Shown here in pieces: positions 10,316-20,490 of a stretch of DNA of 64,000 bases. The translations under genes and the position numbers were made by a program. Below the pieces are notes generated by a model, which saw only the letters and a list, made by a program, of their open reading frames with translations, made no database searches and was not told the DNA's origin. Numbering within the stretch: position 1 is the first letter of the stretch; each line of letters starts with the position of its first letter. The DNA is from Eonycteris spelaea (lineage: Eukaryota; Chordata; Mammalia; Chiroptera; Pteropodidae), in the NCBI GenBank assembly GCA_003508835.1, contig PUFA01000225.1, positions 2,232,001 through 2,296,000 on the forward strand, written 5' to 3'.

Positions 10316-13085
10316 CAGACAATTCATCATGTGGGGTTCCCTTTCCTGCTCCCCAGTTGGTTCGTTCTGGGAGGAAGGGAGACCCCTGTGGACATGGCCT
10401 GAGTGAGGAATGGGGAGGACATATTTAAGGGACAAAAAGTCCATTGCGTTAGCGGCCACCGAGACCATGTGGCAGGAGCAGTGGGGACACCGGAAGGCAG
10501 GAGGCCCTGCACGTTTAGAGAGCACTCAGGCTGTGGAATCTGGAGCAGAGAAGGACAGGACCACAGAGTCACTTTCTTGGGAACCCTCCTCCCCCACCTG
10601 CCTCCTTACAGCCACCTAAGCCACTGAGATTAGTCTTGTTTCCCTGCTGGCAGAAAACAAAGAGAATTCAGATTTGGCGAAGGGACTCTATTTCCTCTGC
10701 TCCACCTTAACAATCTCGTTGGACCTCTAAGACCCTCTTGCTACAAAATCTCCTCTACCCCGTCCCCAGAACCAGGGCACTGCCCCCTGTAGCAGTCTCC
10801 CTTTGGCCTCTCAGGCCACCAAAGCCACCCAGATCTTCCAGAGGCATTGACATGTCTGACTCAAGCCTCTCAGTGGATCCGTGGGGCTCGTCTGTCGCCC
10901 TTGCCCTCTGTCTGCCAGCGAGGAAACCCTCCCAGCAGGCCCATCTGTCTGTCTCCTGTCTTTTCCAGCTGCCCAAGGATTCTGTGGGATGGGGTCTTGG
11001 GTCCATGTCTCCTTCCCCACTCTTCTCGCCCCTCCGGATGCTGTAATCTCTAGCTCCATAGGCTCCTCAAGGCCAGAGACTCTTCCCCCCCAGAGCCCCT
11101 CATCTTTGTCTGGCTGGAAGCCAGCTCTCCCCCTGCCTGTCTGGGGTCGCCTTGCCAAGTCCTGGAGAGCCAGAGCAGGTGAGTTGGGCTCGATCGGTCC
11201 TGCCTGGCACTGGGCCTGTACCTAGGACTTTTCTGCCCGTTCAGCTGAGTGGCCTTCCCATAGCTGATGTGCTCAGCATCTCAGCTGGGCTGGGGAGAGT
11301 TTTGGAGGGACCTATGGCTCTCCCTTCCCATCACAGCTGCAGGCAGGTGCGTGCTGCTCTAACCTGAGATTTCCAGCCCCTGCTTGGCCTGCTCTGGGGT
11401 GGGAGGGACGGCCCTTCCATAGCCTTTTAGGGTATGGGAGTGGGGTTTGGGGTTTGGATCAGAGCCCCTTAATAAACCCTGCACCCCATTTCCCAAACAG
11501 GGCTTCTCCTGGACCTGGGAGGAAAGTCGGCTTTCCTGATTATTACAAAGCTGAGTCTTTAAAGATAAGGCTTCATTGGTAAAAATGATGCTTATACTCA
11601 GATCACATTAAAAGACACCCACTGAGAAGGGTAAATAGTTGTATTTGAGTGACTGAGAGCTTAATTTAAAATATAAGTTGTTCTAATAAATATTCAAAAA
11701 AGATAGATTAATCATGTGGGTGGGTCCTTGCAGATGCTCTTCCTCTAGCCCCTGCTTCATAAAATGTCTCTATATTCATTAGTGACCCCAGGGGCGCATC
11801 TGGTTCAGACTGCTTCTTCTGGGTCTCAGGGCGGGCAGGACTGAGACCCAGTGAGCTGGCCTGGAAACACAGGAGGGAATACTCCTTTTTCTTTTCATCT
11901 TTGATCCTGGTTATGAAACTCATTGTTTCAGTTGCACTTACCCATTGTTACAGAGAATCTATTATTTTTCCAGGATGCACAGAAATGTGAAGAGAAGGAA
12001 ACTGAGGGAGGGAGATAGATACAGAGATAGAGAGACAGAGAGAGAGAGATCTCTTAAGGCATGGGCTTGTCTACAGCAGAAACAGGGCTGCAATCCTATT
12101 GTCTGAAGCCCTTCCTTCTGCCTCTGACCCTTAATAAAGCAAAACACAGGTAACCCCTGGCTTGGCCAGCATCCTCGTCCAAGGTCATTGGAAACTAACT
12201 TGGGCTGAGGACCTCAGAGGTCCTAGCATCTTGTAACAAACTTCAACCAGCTCTGAATGTTATTTCTTTAAATTCATTGTGCTGGGGTGGGGGTGGGGAA
12301 TGTAAAGGCACTAGGGCCCTGGCCAAGCCCTGTTGATACCCAGAGGTGTGCCCATCTCTTGGGTGGACAGCCACAGAGGTGAAAGTCCACTATAGTCAGG
12401 CCAAACCTCTGGGCAGCTTCTGGCCCCCCACACTCTGGTGGCAGAACTGAACACCCAGATGGTGGCCCAGATCCCCTTTGGGGGGCAGCCTTGTCCCAGT
12501 GCTGGAAGCCCGGGAGGGCTGTGTGGGCGTACTCCATCCTCTCTGGGACAGGCGGCATGGGTGGTTAGCAGCTTGTCACTGGTGTGGATGGAGTTAAACC
12601 TTTTCGGGGACTATTTACTCCTGATCTTAAGTGACAGCTTGGGGAGGGAGAGTCACGTGGCCCTGAAATCCCCTTGGGAGCCCACGGAGCATGCCCAGCT
12701 GCTTCTGCCTGGGAAAGATGCTGGATCCTGCAGTCACCACAACAGCATCCTCTGCCCGCGCCAGGGACCTGCCAGCCAGAGAGATGACTGATTAGAGCAG
12801 ATCAGATTCAGAGCCCCGCTCTCCAGAACGGGCCCCCTGAGGGGCTGGGAAGGAGGACCCAGCCGGCCTGAGCTGGGGGAGGGGTGTCTTGGGGCCCGGA
12901 GAGTTATAGCTTTTCAGCAAGGGGCTCACACCTCAGGAGCCGGTGAGTCTGTTTTGTTGCATGTATAAACGAGGTGGGAGGAGGGAGGTTGGGCTCTGGT
13001 CAGGGCTGGCAGCCACCTGCGGTGCGAGTCTGGGCCGCTGGCACTGCGGTGCCACTGCCTTCCCCATCTCTCATTCTTGGCAGCG
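10316..13085. other. GC-rich, repeat-poor single-copy stretch
   Basis: It is largely free of interspersed repeats and GC-rich, but without the CpG density of an island. An exon-like interval at 10969-11178 has a good pyrimidine-tract acceptor and a CAG/GTGAGT donor. Another consensus-like donor (GTGAGT) occurs at about 12941. A GA-rich low-complexity run lies at about 12000-12050. No protein family is recognisable, so I make no gene call. Confidence 0.5.
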
Positions 13086-13089
13086 TTAC

Positions 13090-13210
13090 TTGGGGATCAT
13101 GGATGCTGAGAATGCTAATTATAGCCCTTTCTATGCCCCCCACCTCCAGAATCCCCAGGAAGGGCTGATGTGGTTTGATTTATTACACTTGAATTGCACC
13201 TCCCAGGCGA
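13090..13210. promoter_or_regulatory. Candidate conserved regulatory element (homeodomain/RUNX motifs)
   Basis: A repeat-free island carries GCTAATTATAG (from about 13114), a RUNX-like TGTGGTTT at 13169-13176 and an AT-rich TTTATTAC directly after it. It lies in otherwise GC-rich sequence. Tightly packed AT homeodomain cores in a GC-rich surround are typical of mammalian enhancers. Conservation cannot be judged from one sequence. Confidence 0.3.
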
Positions 13211-14299
13211 GGCCAGTTTTGGGGCTGTCACCTCCTTAGGGTCCAGCTGGGCCCCCCAGCCTGGCTAGAGCAAAGAAGCCAGCCCCACCCTGTCTCTAAT
13301 GCTGCCAGAAGGAATGCGGCCAGCAGGAAGGAAAGATGGAGGGGGTTGCTGGGGTCAGGTTCAGGTCAGCCCCAGGGACTCACCTGCCTCAGTGTGGGGC
13401 GGGGGCGGGGTGTATGTTTTTGATGGCTCAGAAGTTGGGGCTTAGAGCTGCTGAGGCTCTTGGACACCTAGGGCGCATCTGATCTCTGGGGTCTCAGATA
13501 AAGTGGGGAGCACCTGAATGAGCTGGAGCCTGGTGCATGGGCGTGGAAGTATGAGGGGGCAGGATTATAATGGTGAGGCCAGGCTGCAGCTGGCTAAGCT
13601 TCCTTGTGTGAGGCTCTGGGTAAAGGAGCGAGGTTGGGGTGCTGGCAGAAAGGGGTGGGGGCAAGGCAGGGGATTGGACAGGAAAGGCAGAGGGAGAAGA
13701 GGCTATCCAAGATGCTCTTTTCGACCACAGGCAAGCCTGGGAATGGGGAGAGAGGGGAGAGCCTGCCCTGGGGCATAGGGCAGGGAGGCTGAACTGTAGG
13801 GCGGAGGGAGGTGGGGGAGGATGGGTTCAGGGTCAGAGTCAGATCGGGTAGTGTCCTTCAGGGCTTGGCAGCTTCCCCCAGCCCTCCCGGCCCATCCCTG
13901 TAGACCCCTGGCCCTCAGTCTGGCAGATTGGGCTGTGGGCTCCACTGAGGGTCTTGTGCATACGGGCGGGAGCCCTGGCTGGCCTGTCTCTGCTGGAGCC
14001 TGTGGTTCCGAAGGCTGCAGGGGCATCGCAGGCGCCTTCCCCAAACCTTGGCTTCCAGCCTCCCCCACCCCCCCACCCCAGGAGCATTGGCTTCCACCTC
14101 AGAGCAGCCGCATTTTCGCTTGGGCGGGAGGTGGGCAGGCCCTGTTGGTGGAGAGGAGATGGGAGGGAGGTCCCACAGAGACGCGGGCTGGAGGCTCCAG
14201 CCATCTCCAGGTGGGGGCGGCAGGAGGGCCGAGGGCGCCGCCTGGCACTGCTCTGAGCTTTCCTGCGGGAAACAAGCGGCTCTGTGTCTCCTCACTGCG
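13211..14299. other. GC-rich unassigned sequence
   Basis: It is the most GC-rich part of the window. A 217-codon frame on the plus strand (13821-14474) and 121- to 126-codon frames on the minus strand overlap each other. Their composition (Gly, Pro, Ala, Arg) follows base composition and no domain is visible. Confidence 0.45.
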
Positions 14300-14317
14300 G
14301 CGTGCTGGGCTGCAGAT

Positions 14318-14580
14318 AGAAATTATTAAAAGCCTTTGGTTTTCCAACCAGTGCGAGGTGATAAATGTGTTAGCCTGGAGTGTAATTAATCCTGGGGCGG
14401 CTGCACAGGCTCAAGACAATGGGGGCTTTTTTTTTGGCTTGGTCGTCTTTTTTTTCTTCTTCACAGGAAGGTGACAGTGCAGGACGCATTACACAGATAA
14501 TTACTTTTAACGTGTCTGCCTGGATTATTGAGTTGGATTCTTCCTGTCAGTGTAAATGAAGTAATTATCTAGGAAGTCAG
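14318..14580. promoter_or_regulatory. Candidate conserved regulatory element with homeodomain cluster
   Basis: Several AT-core homeodomain sites crowd a GC-rich surround: AATTATTAAA at 14321, TAATTAATCC at 14383-14392 (combining TAATTA with an OTX/PITX-type TAATCC), AGATAATTAC near 14496, GGATTATTG at 14522 and GTAATTATCT at 14561. A SOX-like ACAATGG lies at about 14416. A T-rich tract ending CACAG at 14466 resembles a 3' splice site within the same block. The mixture suggests an enhancer, perhaps with a rarely used exon; both are inference. Confidence 0.35.
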
Positions 14581-14589
14581 TGAGCCAGG

Positions 14590-15140
14590 CAGGCAGCCCC
14601 AGCTCCCAGGCGGACATCACTGGCCAGGCCCAGCCTATGTCTCTGGGCTCCGAGGAGGGAGCTGGTGGAGCCTGGGGGCACTGGACAGGGAGAAGCTGAG
14701 CTGAGAGCCGGCCCAGCCCAGGGTGCAGAAGCACAGCAAAAGCCAGTGCTGGTCGGCCTCAGTCTCTTTGAGCCCATTTCCTCTCCGTCTTCCTCCCTGG
14801 CCTGCTGCGAGGCTTCCTGAGGCTACTGGCACTGAGCATGGGGAACCCCCAGAGGACGGTCAGGAGGAAGAAGGCGGAAGTTGGGCTGCAGTGGCAGGAG
14901 TGGGTCCCGGTTTCTAGGGGTTTCACGTGGGGTCTGAGCTGTGGTCTGAGGTGGTCTGGAAGCCAGTGCATCAGTGGGATGACTTTGGCAGGCAAGTCTC
15001 TGACCAGTTAAAAAATATTTAGAGAGGAAAGAACATACTTCGGGAAGCATTTAGAATAAATGAGGAGCAGAGAGGAAGAGAGGCTGAGGGTAGAGTGAGT
15101 GGGACCCTTTCCTTGGCAATCGCTCATCCAGGCAGGCTCT
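14590..15140. other. Unassigned sequence
   Basis: GC-rich to mixed composition with no repeat or exon that I can identify. Confidence 0.4.
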
Positions 15141-15154
15141 CGCTCAGGACCACA

Positions 15155-15380
15155 CCTCCAGATGCCCTCGGAGACTGTCTAGTCCAGCCCCTTCCCAGCC
15201 CAGATGAGCTGTCTGCAGCCTCCCTGAGGGGAGCACCAGCCTCTCGGGGATAATTCCAGCGACGGGGAACTCACCACCTCATCAGCGAGCCCGCGCCATA
15301 GCTATAGCATTCTTTTATAGTGAATCAAAATCTGCCTGCTGCTAAGTGTCCGGCCTTTGATTCTGATTCTTTGAAGCAGC
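15155..15380 (-). repeat. CR1/L3-like relic, antisense
   Basis: 'gagactgtctagtccagccc' followed by 'gacggggaactcaccacctc' and 'tgaatcaaaatctgcctgct' is the antisense of CR1/L3 3' sequence, where a 'GGACTAGAT...' box lies near the end. It is strongly decayed. Confidence 0.55.
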
Positions 15381-15409
15381 ACAGAGCAAGCAAGTCAGCT
15401 CTCTTTCCC

Positions 15410-16265
15410 GTGGTGATAAATATGGTCTTCTGTATATTAAAATAGCTTGTAATAGTGTGTGGGCATAAGGTATTTTATATAACTGCATTTGTATTGAACA
15501 TTTAGGTTGTTACCCTTATATCCTTTTACAAATAACACAACATGAAAATTTTGTGCATCACTTTTTTCTGTATTTTGGATAATTTCCTTATAATAAATCC
15601 CAAGACATAGAATTAATGTGATGAAGGGTATATACCTTAAAAATTACTATTCTGTAGTATAAAAGTAATACATAGTCATTAAAAATGTAGAAAACATATA
15701 AAAATCAAAATTGTCCATAATTGTCTCGGAGATTTGGTATGTAATTTTGATGTTTTGGTATATATATATATGTTTTCATGAATTCATACACAGACATGTG
15801 GCTATATTTATCAAAATACACATATATCCTGTTAAAATTTTGGACCAAGTGAATATTCTGTCACTTAAATAGAAGCATTTTTCCATGTCCTTAAATATTC
15901 TTTTACATCACTTTTAAGTGATTGCCTAGTATTTTGTTATATACTTATTCTGTTTATTTGTTTGATTGGCCCCTATGTTAAACTAGAACCTTTGCACATA
16001 TCAATGACTTTTTTTTCTTAGATTACATTTCCAGATTTGCTATGTTTTGACATATTTTGCCAAATTCCTTGTTAGAAAGTACTAATTGACATTCCCAGCA
16101 GCTGTGTATGGAAATGCATTCTGATGCATGAACATCAGCATTTAATATTATAACTTTTTATATTGTTTTAATTCACTGATTCTTCATTGTTTTAATGCAT
16201 TTGTTTGATCAGTAGTTAGTGTTAAAATTTTTTTTAAAAGAGGTTTATAAGTATAAATCCATTTG
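15410..16265 (-). mobile_element. Old AT-rich LINE relic (L1M/HAL1-like), antisense
   Basis: An AT-rich block contains 'acatttaggttgttaccctt' and 'acaaataacacaacatg', the antisense of the 'ggttgtttcca...aataatgctgcaatgaac' L1/HAL1 region. It continues to 'gacattcccagcagctgtgt'. A short (TA)n run lies near 15758-15770. The subfamily and edges are uncertain. Confidence 0.6.
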
Positions 16266-16299
16266 TTGTCATTCATTTGTTTGAGTGTTTGGCTTTTCT

Positions 16300-16545
16300 T
16301 TAAAGGCAGTTTAGCACAGTTATCAAGATTTCAGTTATGGGATCAAATCTGGGTCGAATCTGGGTTCTGCCACTTACAGTGACTTAATCTCTCTCTGCCT
16401 TAGTTTCTCCATCTGTAAAATGAAGATAATAATGTTCCCTCTCCCACAGACTTCTTGTGAGGATAAATGAGGTCATATATGTGTGGAGTAGATTCACACC
16501 AGGTGGAGTAAGTGATAGATGTGTTTGTCCTTATTATCCTGTTGC
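16300..16545 (+). repeat. MIR SINE relic, sense
   Basis: 'tctgggttctgccacttaca' with 'gtgacttaatctctctctgc' and 'tctccatctgtaaaatgaag' gives a clear, near full-length MIR. Confidence 0.87.
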
Positions 16546-16609
16546 TGTTGATTTGCATGAGAAACATAGATATCTGAAGACGGTATCATGATCTTCCTCC
16601 GTTCAAACA

Positions 16610-16860
16610 GCCAAGTCTCCTTGTTGGATGCTCAGCGCCCTTGTTCCTCTCGTGGTCTTCAGTCCCCTTCTCAAGCTTTCCCAAGCCTTCCTGGGCCCTC
16701 ACACCAGGTGTGGTCTCACCAGCACAGAGCACGGTGAGGTGGTCGCCCCTTCCCTCATGATCCGTGATCCCCTGGAATTTCACACTTCTGCGGACTTCTT
16801 TTGGCAGGTGGGTGAAGGAAGTTAGGCTCCTCTAGTGTCTTCTGGCTAACAGGATGCTCC
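16610..16860 (-). repeat. CR1/L3-like relic interrupted by a SINE
   Basis: 'gtggtcttcagtccccttct' leading to 'caccaggtgtggtctcacca' and 'gcacagagcacggtgagg' matches the antisense CR1/L3 phrase 'ccagatgtggtctgaccagggcagag'. The homologous flow may resume after the SINE at 17208-17290. Confidence 0.55.
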
Positions 16861-16923
16861 ACTGGGGTCCCCTCCTCTGGTCGCCCACCCCCCTCACATA
16901 CTGTCATGTGCACATGCTTTCTT

Positions 16924-17193
16924 CCCCCCTCTTTAATTCCCTTCCACCCCCCACCCCCCACTTCCACCTCTGACCTATGGATGTTGCCATTTCCCCTTAA
17001 GAACTGGATCTCTGCAGGCAGGGCCTCTCCTCCCACACCCTCAGAGGCATGAACCTGGGGCCTAGTGCCCCCGGCGCATTCTGGGGGCCTGGCACACCCA
17101 GGTATGGTCCGTGGCTCCACCACCTGTGGCTGCACCTGGGGTGCGAACCCAGGGCCTTCTGTGTGCTGACCATTACACAATGGAGCCACACCG
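16924..17193 (-). mobile_element. tRNA-Glu-derived SINE, copy 2, with clean target duplication
   Basis: A perfect 14-bp duplication, GCACATGCTTTCTT, flanks it at 16910-16923 and 17194-17207. On the minus strand the head reads GGCTCCATTGTGTAATGG (A-box-like) and retains a B-box-like GGTTCGCACCC that copy 1 has lost. A body of about 200 bp without an obvious second tRNA unit follows. It ends in a G-rich low-complexity segment and 'ggaattaaagag' rather than a plain poly(A). The sequence 'gagatccagttcttaagggg' is shared exactly with copy 1. The anticodon arm is degraded here; the Glu assignment rests on copy 1. Confidence 0.85.
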
Positions 17194-17329
17194 GCACATG
17201 CTTTCTTGATTCTTCCTTGTCAAATCTATCCAGTGTTCCTCATCCCCGCGAGCCCTCTTTGCACTTTCCAAAGTAGCACTAGCTGACAGGATAAACTAAT
17301 TCCGGTCCATGTGTTAATGAGAGAATTGG

Positions 17330-17560
17330 TGCACTGCCTGCCAGGATTGTGGAAAGAATGCCTATCTTGAATTTGAAGACGTGGTCCAAATTAGCAGCTG
17401 TATGATTTGTAGCAAGTCACTTAATCTCTGACTTTTGTTTCCTGGTCTGAAAAATGGGGTTAGTATCACCACCCACCTATCTAGTTGACAGCTAGATAAG
17501 TAATAAATATGGATGTTCTTTCTAAACTGCAAATAATTTCACAAAAGTCATTTATTATTA
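17330..17560 (+). repeat. MIR SINE relic, sense
   Basis: 'gcagctgtatgatttgtagc' and 'aagtcacttaatctctgact' followed by 'tggtctgaaaaatggggtta' identify MIR. The tail runs into 'aataaatatggatgttc'. Confidence 0.82.
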
Positions 17561-17884
17561 GACGTGGATTTTTGAACAAGTTATATCAGAAGGCAATGCT
17601 TTAACTCAAAGGTCAGACAGGTGTTGAGGTGAGTTAGTAGGAAATGTTTAAGGCAAACGGTATTCAGAGTGACTGTCAAACCCCCTTAGGCCACTTAGTT
17701 TTGGGAAAGGGTTGGTCCTTACTGTGTGAATTCAAGAAATCGGGGTCAATGCTGATCTGATAAACATACATGGATATCAGGCTTTACTCCTGTAGGGCCT
17801 AGGACCCCTCTCCAGGGCAGAGGTGAGGGCTCTCCTTAGCTCTGACATCACCAGCCTGGCTCATCAATACCTGAGAACCTGAGT

Positions 17885-18030
17885 CTATCATTGCAGGTGC
17901 CAATTTGCTTTTAATTAGCCTAATACTTGCAATTAGTATGTTAAATTCAACCTGGCTGCTGATGGCCAGGTCATTTTTCTGATTTTGCTTGGTTCCTGGG
18001 TCCTCATTAGCATTACTGGGCTATCCAGAG
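17885..18030. promoter_or_regulatory. Candidate conserved regulatory element
   Basis: Repeat-free sequence with TTTTAATTAGCC at 17909 and GCAATTAGTATG at 17929, and CATTAGCATTAC near 18005. The spacing of two antennapedia-class cores about 18 bp apart resembles developmental enhancers. Function is inferred from motifs only. Confidence 0.28.
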
Positions 18031-18194
18031 ACTGTAGGCAAACCTGTTGATTCACCTGAAACTTCTGCTGCCCAGCTAGGGAATTCAAAAGGTCATAGAG
18101 GGTCAGGAAAACTTGCTTCTGGTGGGGCGGGATGTGGGGTGGGAGTGTACTGATGGAAGTATCATTAGACTTGTAGAATCACCAGTGAGGTCTA

Positions 18195-18380
18195 GAAACC
18201 AGGTTCCCTCCTCCTAATTCAATGTTCTTCGCCTTCTGAGCCTCACTTGCCCTGTCTCTAAAATGTGGGTAATAATTCCAGCCCTGCCCACATCACTGAG
18301 GTTCAAATGAGCTAATGAGAAAGTGAGTGTGAACATGAAGCAATGCAACACGAAATGGCTCTATCACATCAAAAGCGAAA
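18195..18380 (+). repeat. MIR SINE relic, sense, partial
   Basis: 'tctgagcctcacttgccctg' followed by 'tctctaaaatgtgggtaata' and 'catcactgaggttcaaatg' is the MIR 3' half. Confidence 0.75.
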
Positions 18381-18439
18381 GCTCTGTAGAGTGATACAAA
18401 TGATCCCAGTGTCCTGGCTACTAGTTCCTGGACCCTTGT

Positions 18440-18562
18440 CCTTATTAGTCACTTCTCGTTCAGTCCGGTAAGTCCTGATTCCCACTGTCTTCTCAGTCTG
18501 CCCACACTGCCCCAAACCATGGGTGATTTGAGAGCATTAAGTGCTTAATAAATGTTGGCTGG
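18440..18562 (+). repeat. L2 3' end
   Basis: 'ttaagtgcttaataaatgtt' with 'ggctggtt' is the truncated L2 terminus. A second L2 end lies just downstream at 18690-18830. Confidence 0.55.
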
Positions 18563-18689
18563 TTATATAAAGCTTTGAATGGGAGGGAGTTTGGCCCAAA
18601 GAATAGGCGTGAGGACACACTCATGAGGCAGACAGCCTTTGATAGCAGTGGTGGGGGACATTTATCTCTTTTCCTGCTCAGCCTTACCC

Positions 18690-18830
18690 CTCCCTCCACA
18701 AGACTGGGCTGCTTCAAGGCAAGAGATGGTTCTCTTTGCCTTTGTGTTTGTGATGTTTCGCACAGAGCCAGGCACACAACAGTTGTCTAATAACTGCTTT
18801 TTGAATGAATGAAAGAGTGGATGAGTGAGA
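18690..18830 (+). repeat. L2 3' end with TGAA tail
   Basis: 'gggctgcttcaaggcaagag' to 'cacagagccaggcacacaac' to 'tttttgaatgaatgaaagag' follows the L2 3' consensus. Confidence 0.8.
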
Positions 18831-19094
18831 CAGGGTCATGTGATTGAGAGCACATGGAAATGAGAGTCCGGTGAATAGGACTTGGAATCCCGCCACACTA
18901 CTTTCTTTTGGCCAATATTTACTACATGCTCATTAGGTACCAGGTGGTGCTAGGTTGCAAAAGTGAATTTTTAAATTCTAGTGAGTGAGCAAAGGTGTGA
19001 GCAAACGCTTGTCTTGTGTATGATAGAGACATATGCTACGTATGTTGATGGGCAGGACAAGAGTGATAGAATCTCCTGGGAGAGCTGGAAGAGG

Positions 19095-19260
19095 GTTCCT
19101 CAAAGAAGGGAGTGTGAGCCGGGCCCCGTCGGCTTGGGAAAGTCACTGAATTTCTTTGGGTCTCAGTTTCCTAAGGTGTCATATGAAGAGACTAAAGCCT
19201 TCACAGAGGTGAGGATGAAATAAAATAGTATGAACAAAACACCTGGCACTAAATAATCTT
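19095..19260 (+). repeat. MIR SINE relic, sense
   Basis: 'tcactgaatttctttgggtc' with 'tcagtttcctaaggtg' and 'gaggatgaaataaaatag' matches the MIR 3' half. Confidence 0.75.
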
Positions 19261-19344
19261 TTAATAAAGAGGAAAAATGTTTCCTTGAAGCAGGCCAGAC
19301 TGGTGGGGGAGGGGCAGGAGCCAAGAGCCCAAGGAATTTCAGAA

Positions 19345-19535
19345 GCCGATCCATATGATTCCGTCTTAGCTCTGCTAATCAGTACCCACGTGATCTTGAA
19401 CAACTGCCTTAACTTCCCAGAATCTGTTGCTATATCTGCGAAGTGGGGATAATAAGTTTGTTGTGTGGCTCAATGGAGAGGCTTCACACAAGGTACCTAG
19501 GACATGCTTGGCACATGGTAATTACTATCCTAGAA
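19345..19535 (+). repeat. MIR SINE relic, sense
   Basis: 'ttagctctgctaatcagtac' then 'gatcttgaacaactgcctta' and 'tgctatatctgcgaagtggg' with 'taggacatgcttggcacatg'. A second MIR lies under 100 bp from the preceding one. Confidence 0.8.
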
Positions 19536-20340
19536 GATATCAGCTCTTCTTCGTTATTAGTACCAACATGTGTCATGGAGAGACTACATTGCGTACAGAC
19601 ACACACATGCGGCATGCATGTTGAATCCCAGATATACTCAGAAAGGAAGGAGGGTGAAGGGAGCTCAGGGTAAAGCCAATTGCTGCTCAGCAGCTGAGAA
19701 AACTTCCCCAAGGGAAAGTGACGGGGGACCTCTGTTGAAAAGGTTCAGCAACCAAATGGGAAGTCTGCTTGTGGCTCGTGCCCAGACTAGGGAAGCTTGC
19801 CTCACGGGAAGCTAAGAGGTGGCCCCCTGACAGCAGCAACTCCATTCCCTCAGGCACGTAGGCCCCCGGTCCAGGCTAGTCCCACCCTGGCAACATCCCA
19901 GCCGCTCTGTCGCCTGGCTGGTCCCCTGACCTTCCTAAGCAAGGCAGCCTGGCGGCCATGCTGGGTTGCCGTGGTAACTGGCAGCCTCCCAGCTGGGTTG
20001 CCGGGGTAACCAGTTAGCTGGTATTGGGGGAGGGGTGGTGAACTGGGGGGAATCAGCCTCAAAAGAGGCAGAGAAGGACAAGGGCGGGAAGAAGAGGAAG
20101 ACGAACCCTAGATGCCCCCAGCACAGCCACTCCTCTCACCCTCACAGGACTGGGAAAGCCAGAGAAAGGCAGGTAGGAAAGGATGCTGTGTTGTTTCCAC
20201 CACACATGTGTGTGCAGTGTGTGTGCATGTGTGTGTGTGTGTGTGTGTGTGTGTTGTGAGCAGTCTTGGCCAATGCAGGACACTGGAAAGATTTGACAGG
20301 GTGGTGCAGGAGCTCCTGTGGGCAATGACAAAAGCGGCAT
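19536..20340. other. Unassigned sequence with a (TG)n microsatellite
   Basis: It contains (TG)n at 20218-20254. The rest (19800-20100) is GC-rich, with a near-repeated 'gggttgccgtggtaac' / 'gggttgccggggtaac' pair at about 19964 and 19995. Open frames on the opposite strand through the TG tract are artefacts. Confidence 0.55.
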
Positions 20341-20344
20341 GGTC

Positions 20345-20490
20345 CAGAGGGAAGCCATGGACGGTCCAAACGTAGGACTCAGTCCTGATTCTCTGCCCCT
20401 CTTTGAGCTCTAGTTTCCTCATCTGTAAGATGGAGGTGCTGATATGGACGTCCAGGGACATTGTTTGGGGCAGTGCCTGGCACTGCCAGT
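20345..20490 (+). repeat. MIR SINE relic, sense, partial
   Basis: 'cgtaggactcagtcctgatt' and 'ctagtttcctcatctgtaag' with 'atggaggtgc' are MIR core and 3' landmarks. Confidence 0.7.

Noticed and set aside
13700..14300. CpG island / promoter
   Set aside because: GC content is high but CpG dinucleotides are sparse and no transcription start context is visible.
13821..14474. 217-codon plus-strand frame, the longest in the window
   Set aside because: It is in the GC-richest segment, is opposed by 121- to 126-codon minus frames, has composition-driven Gly/Pro/Ala content and ends in a poly-Phe run from a T-tract.
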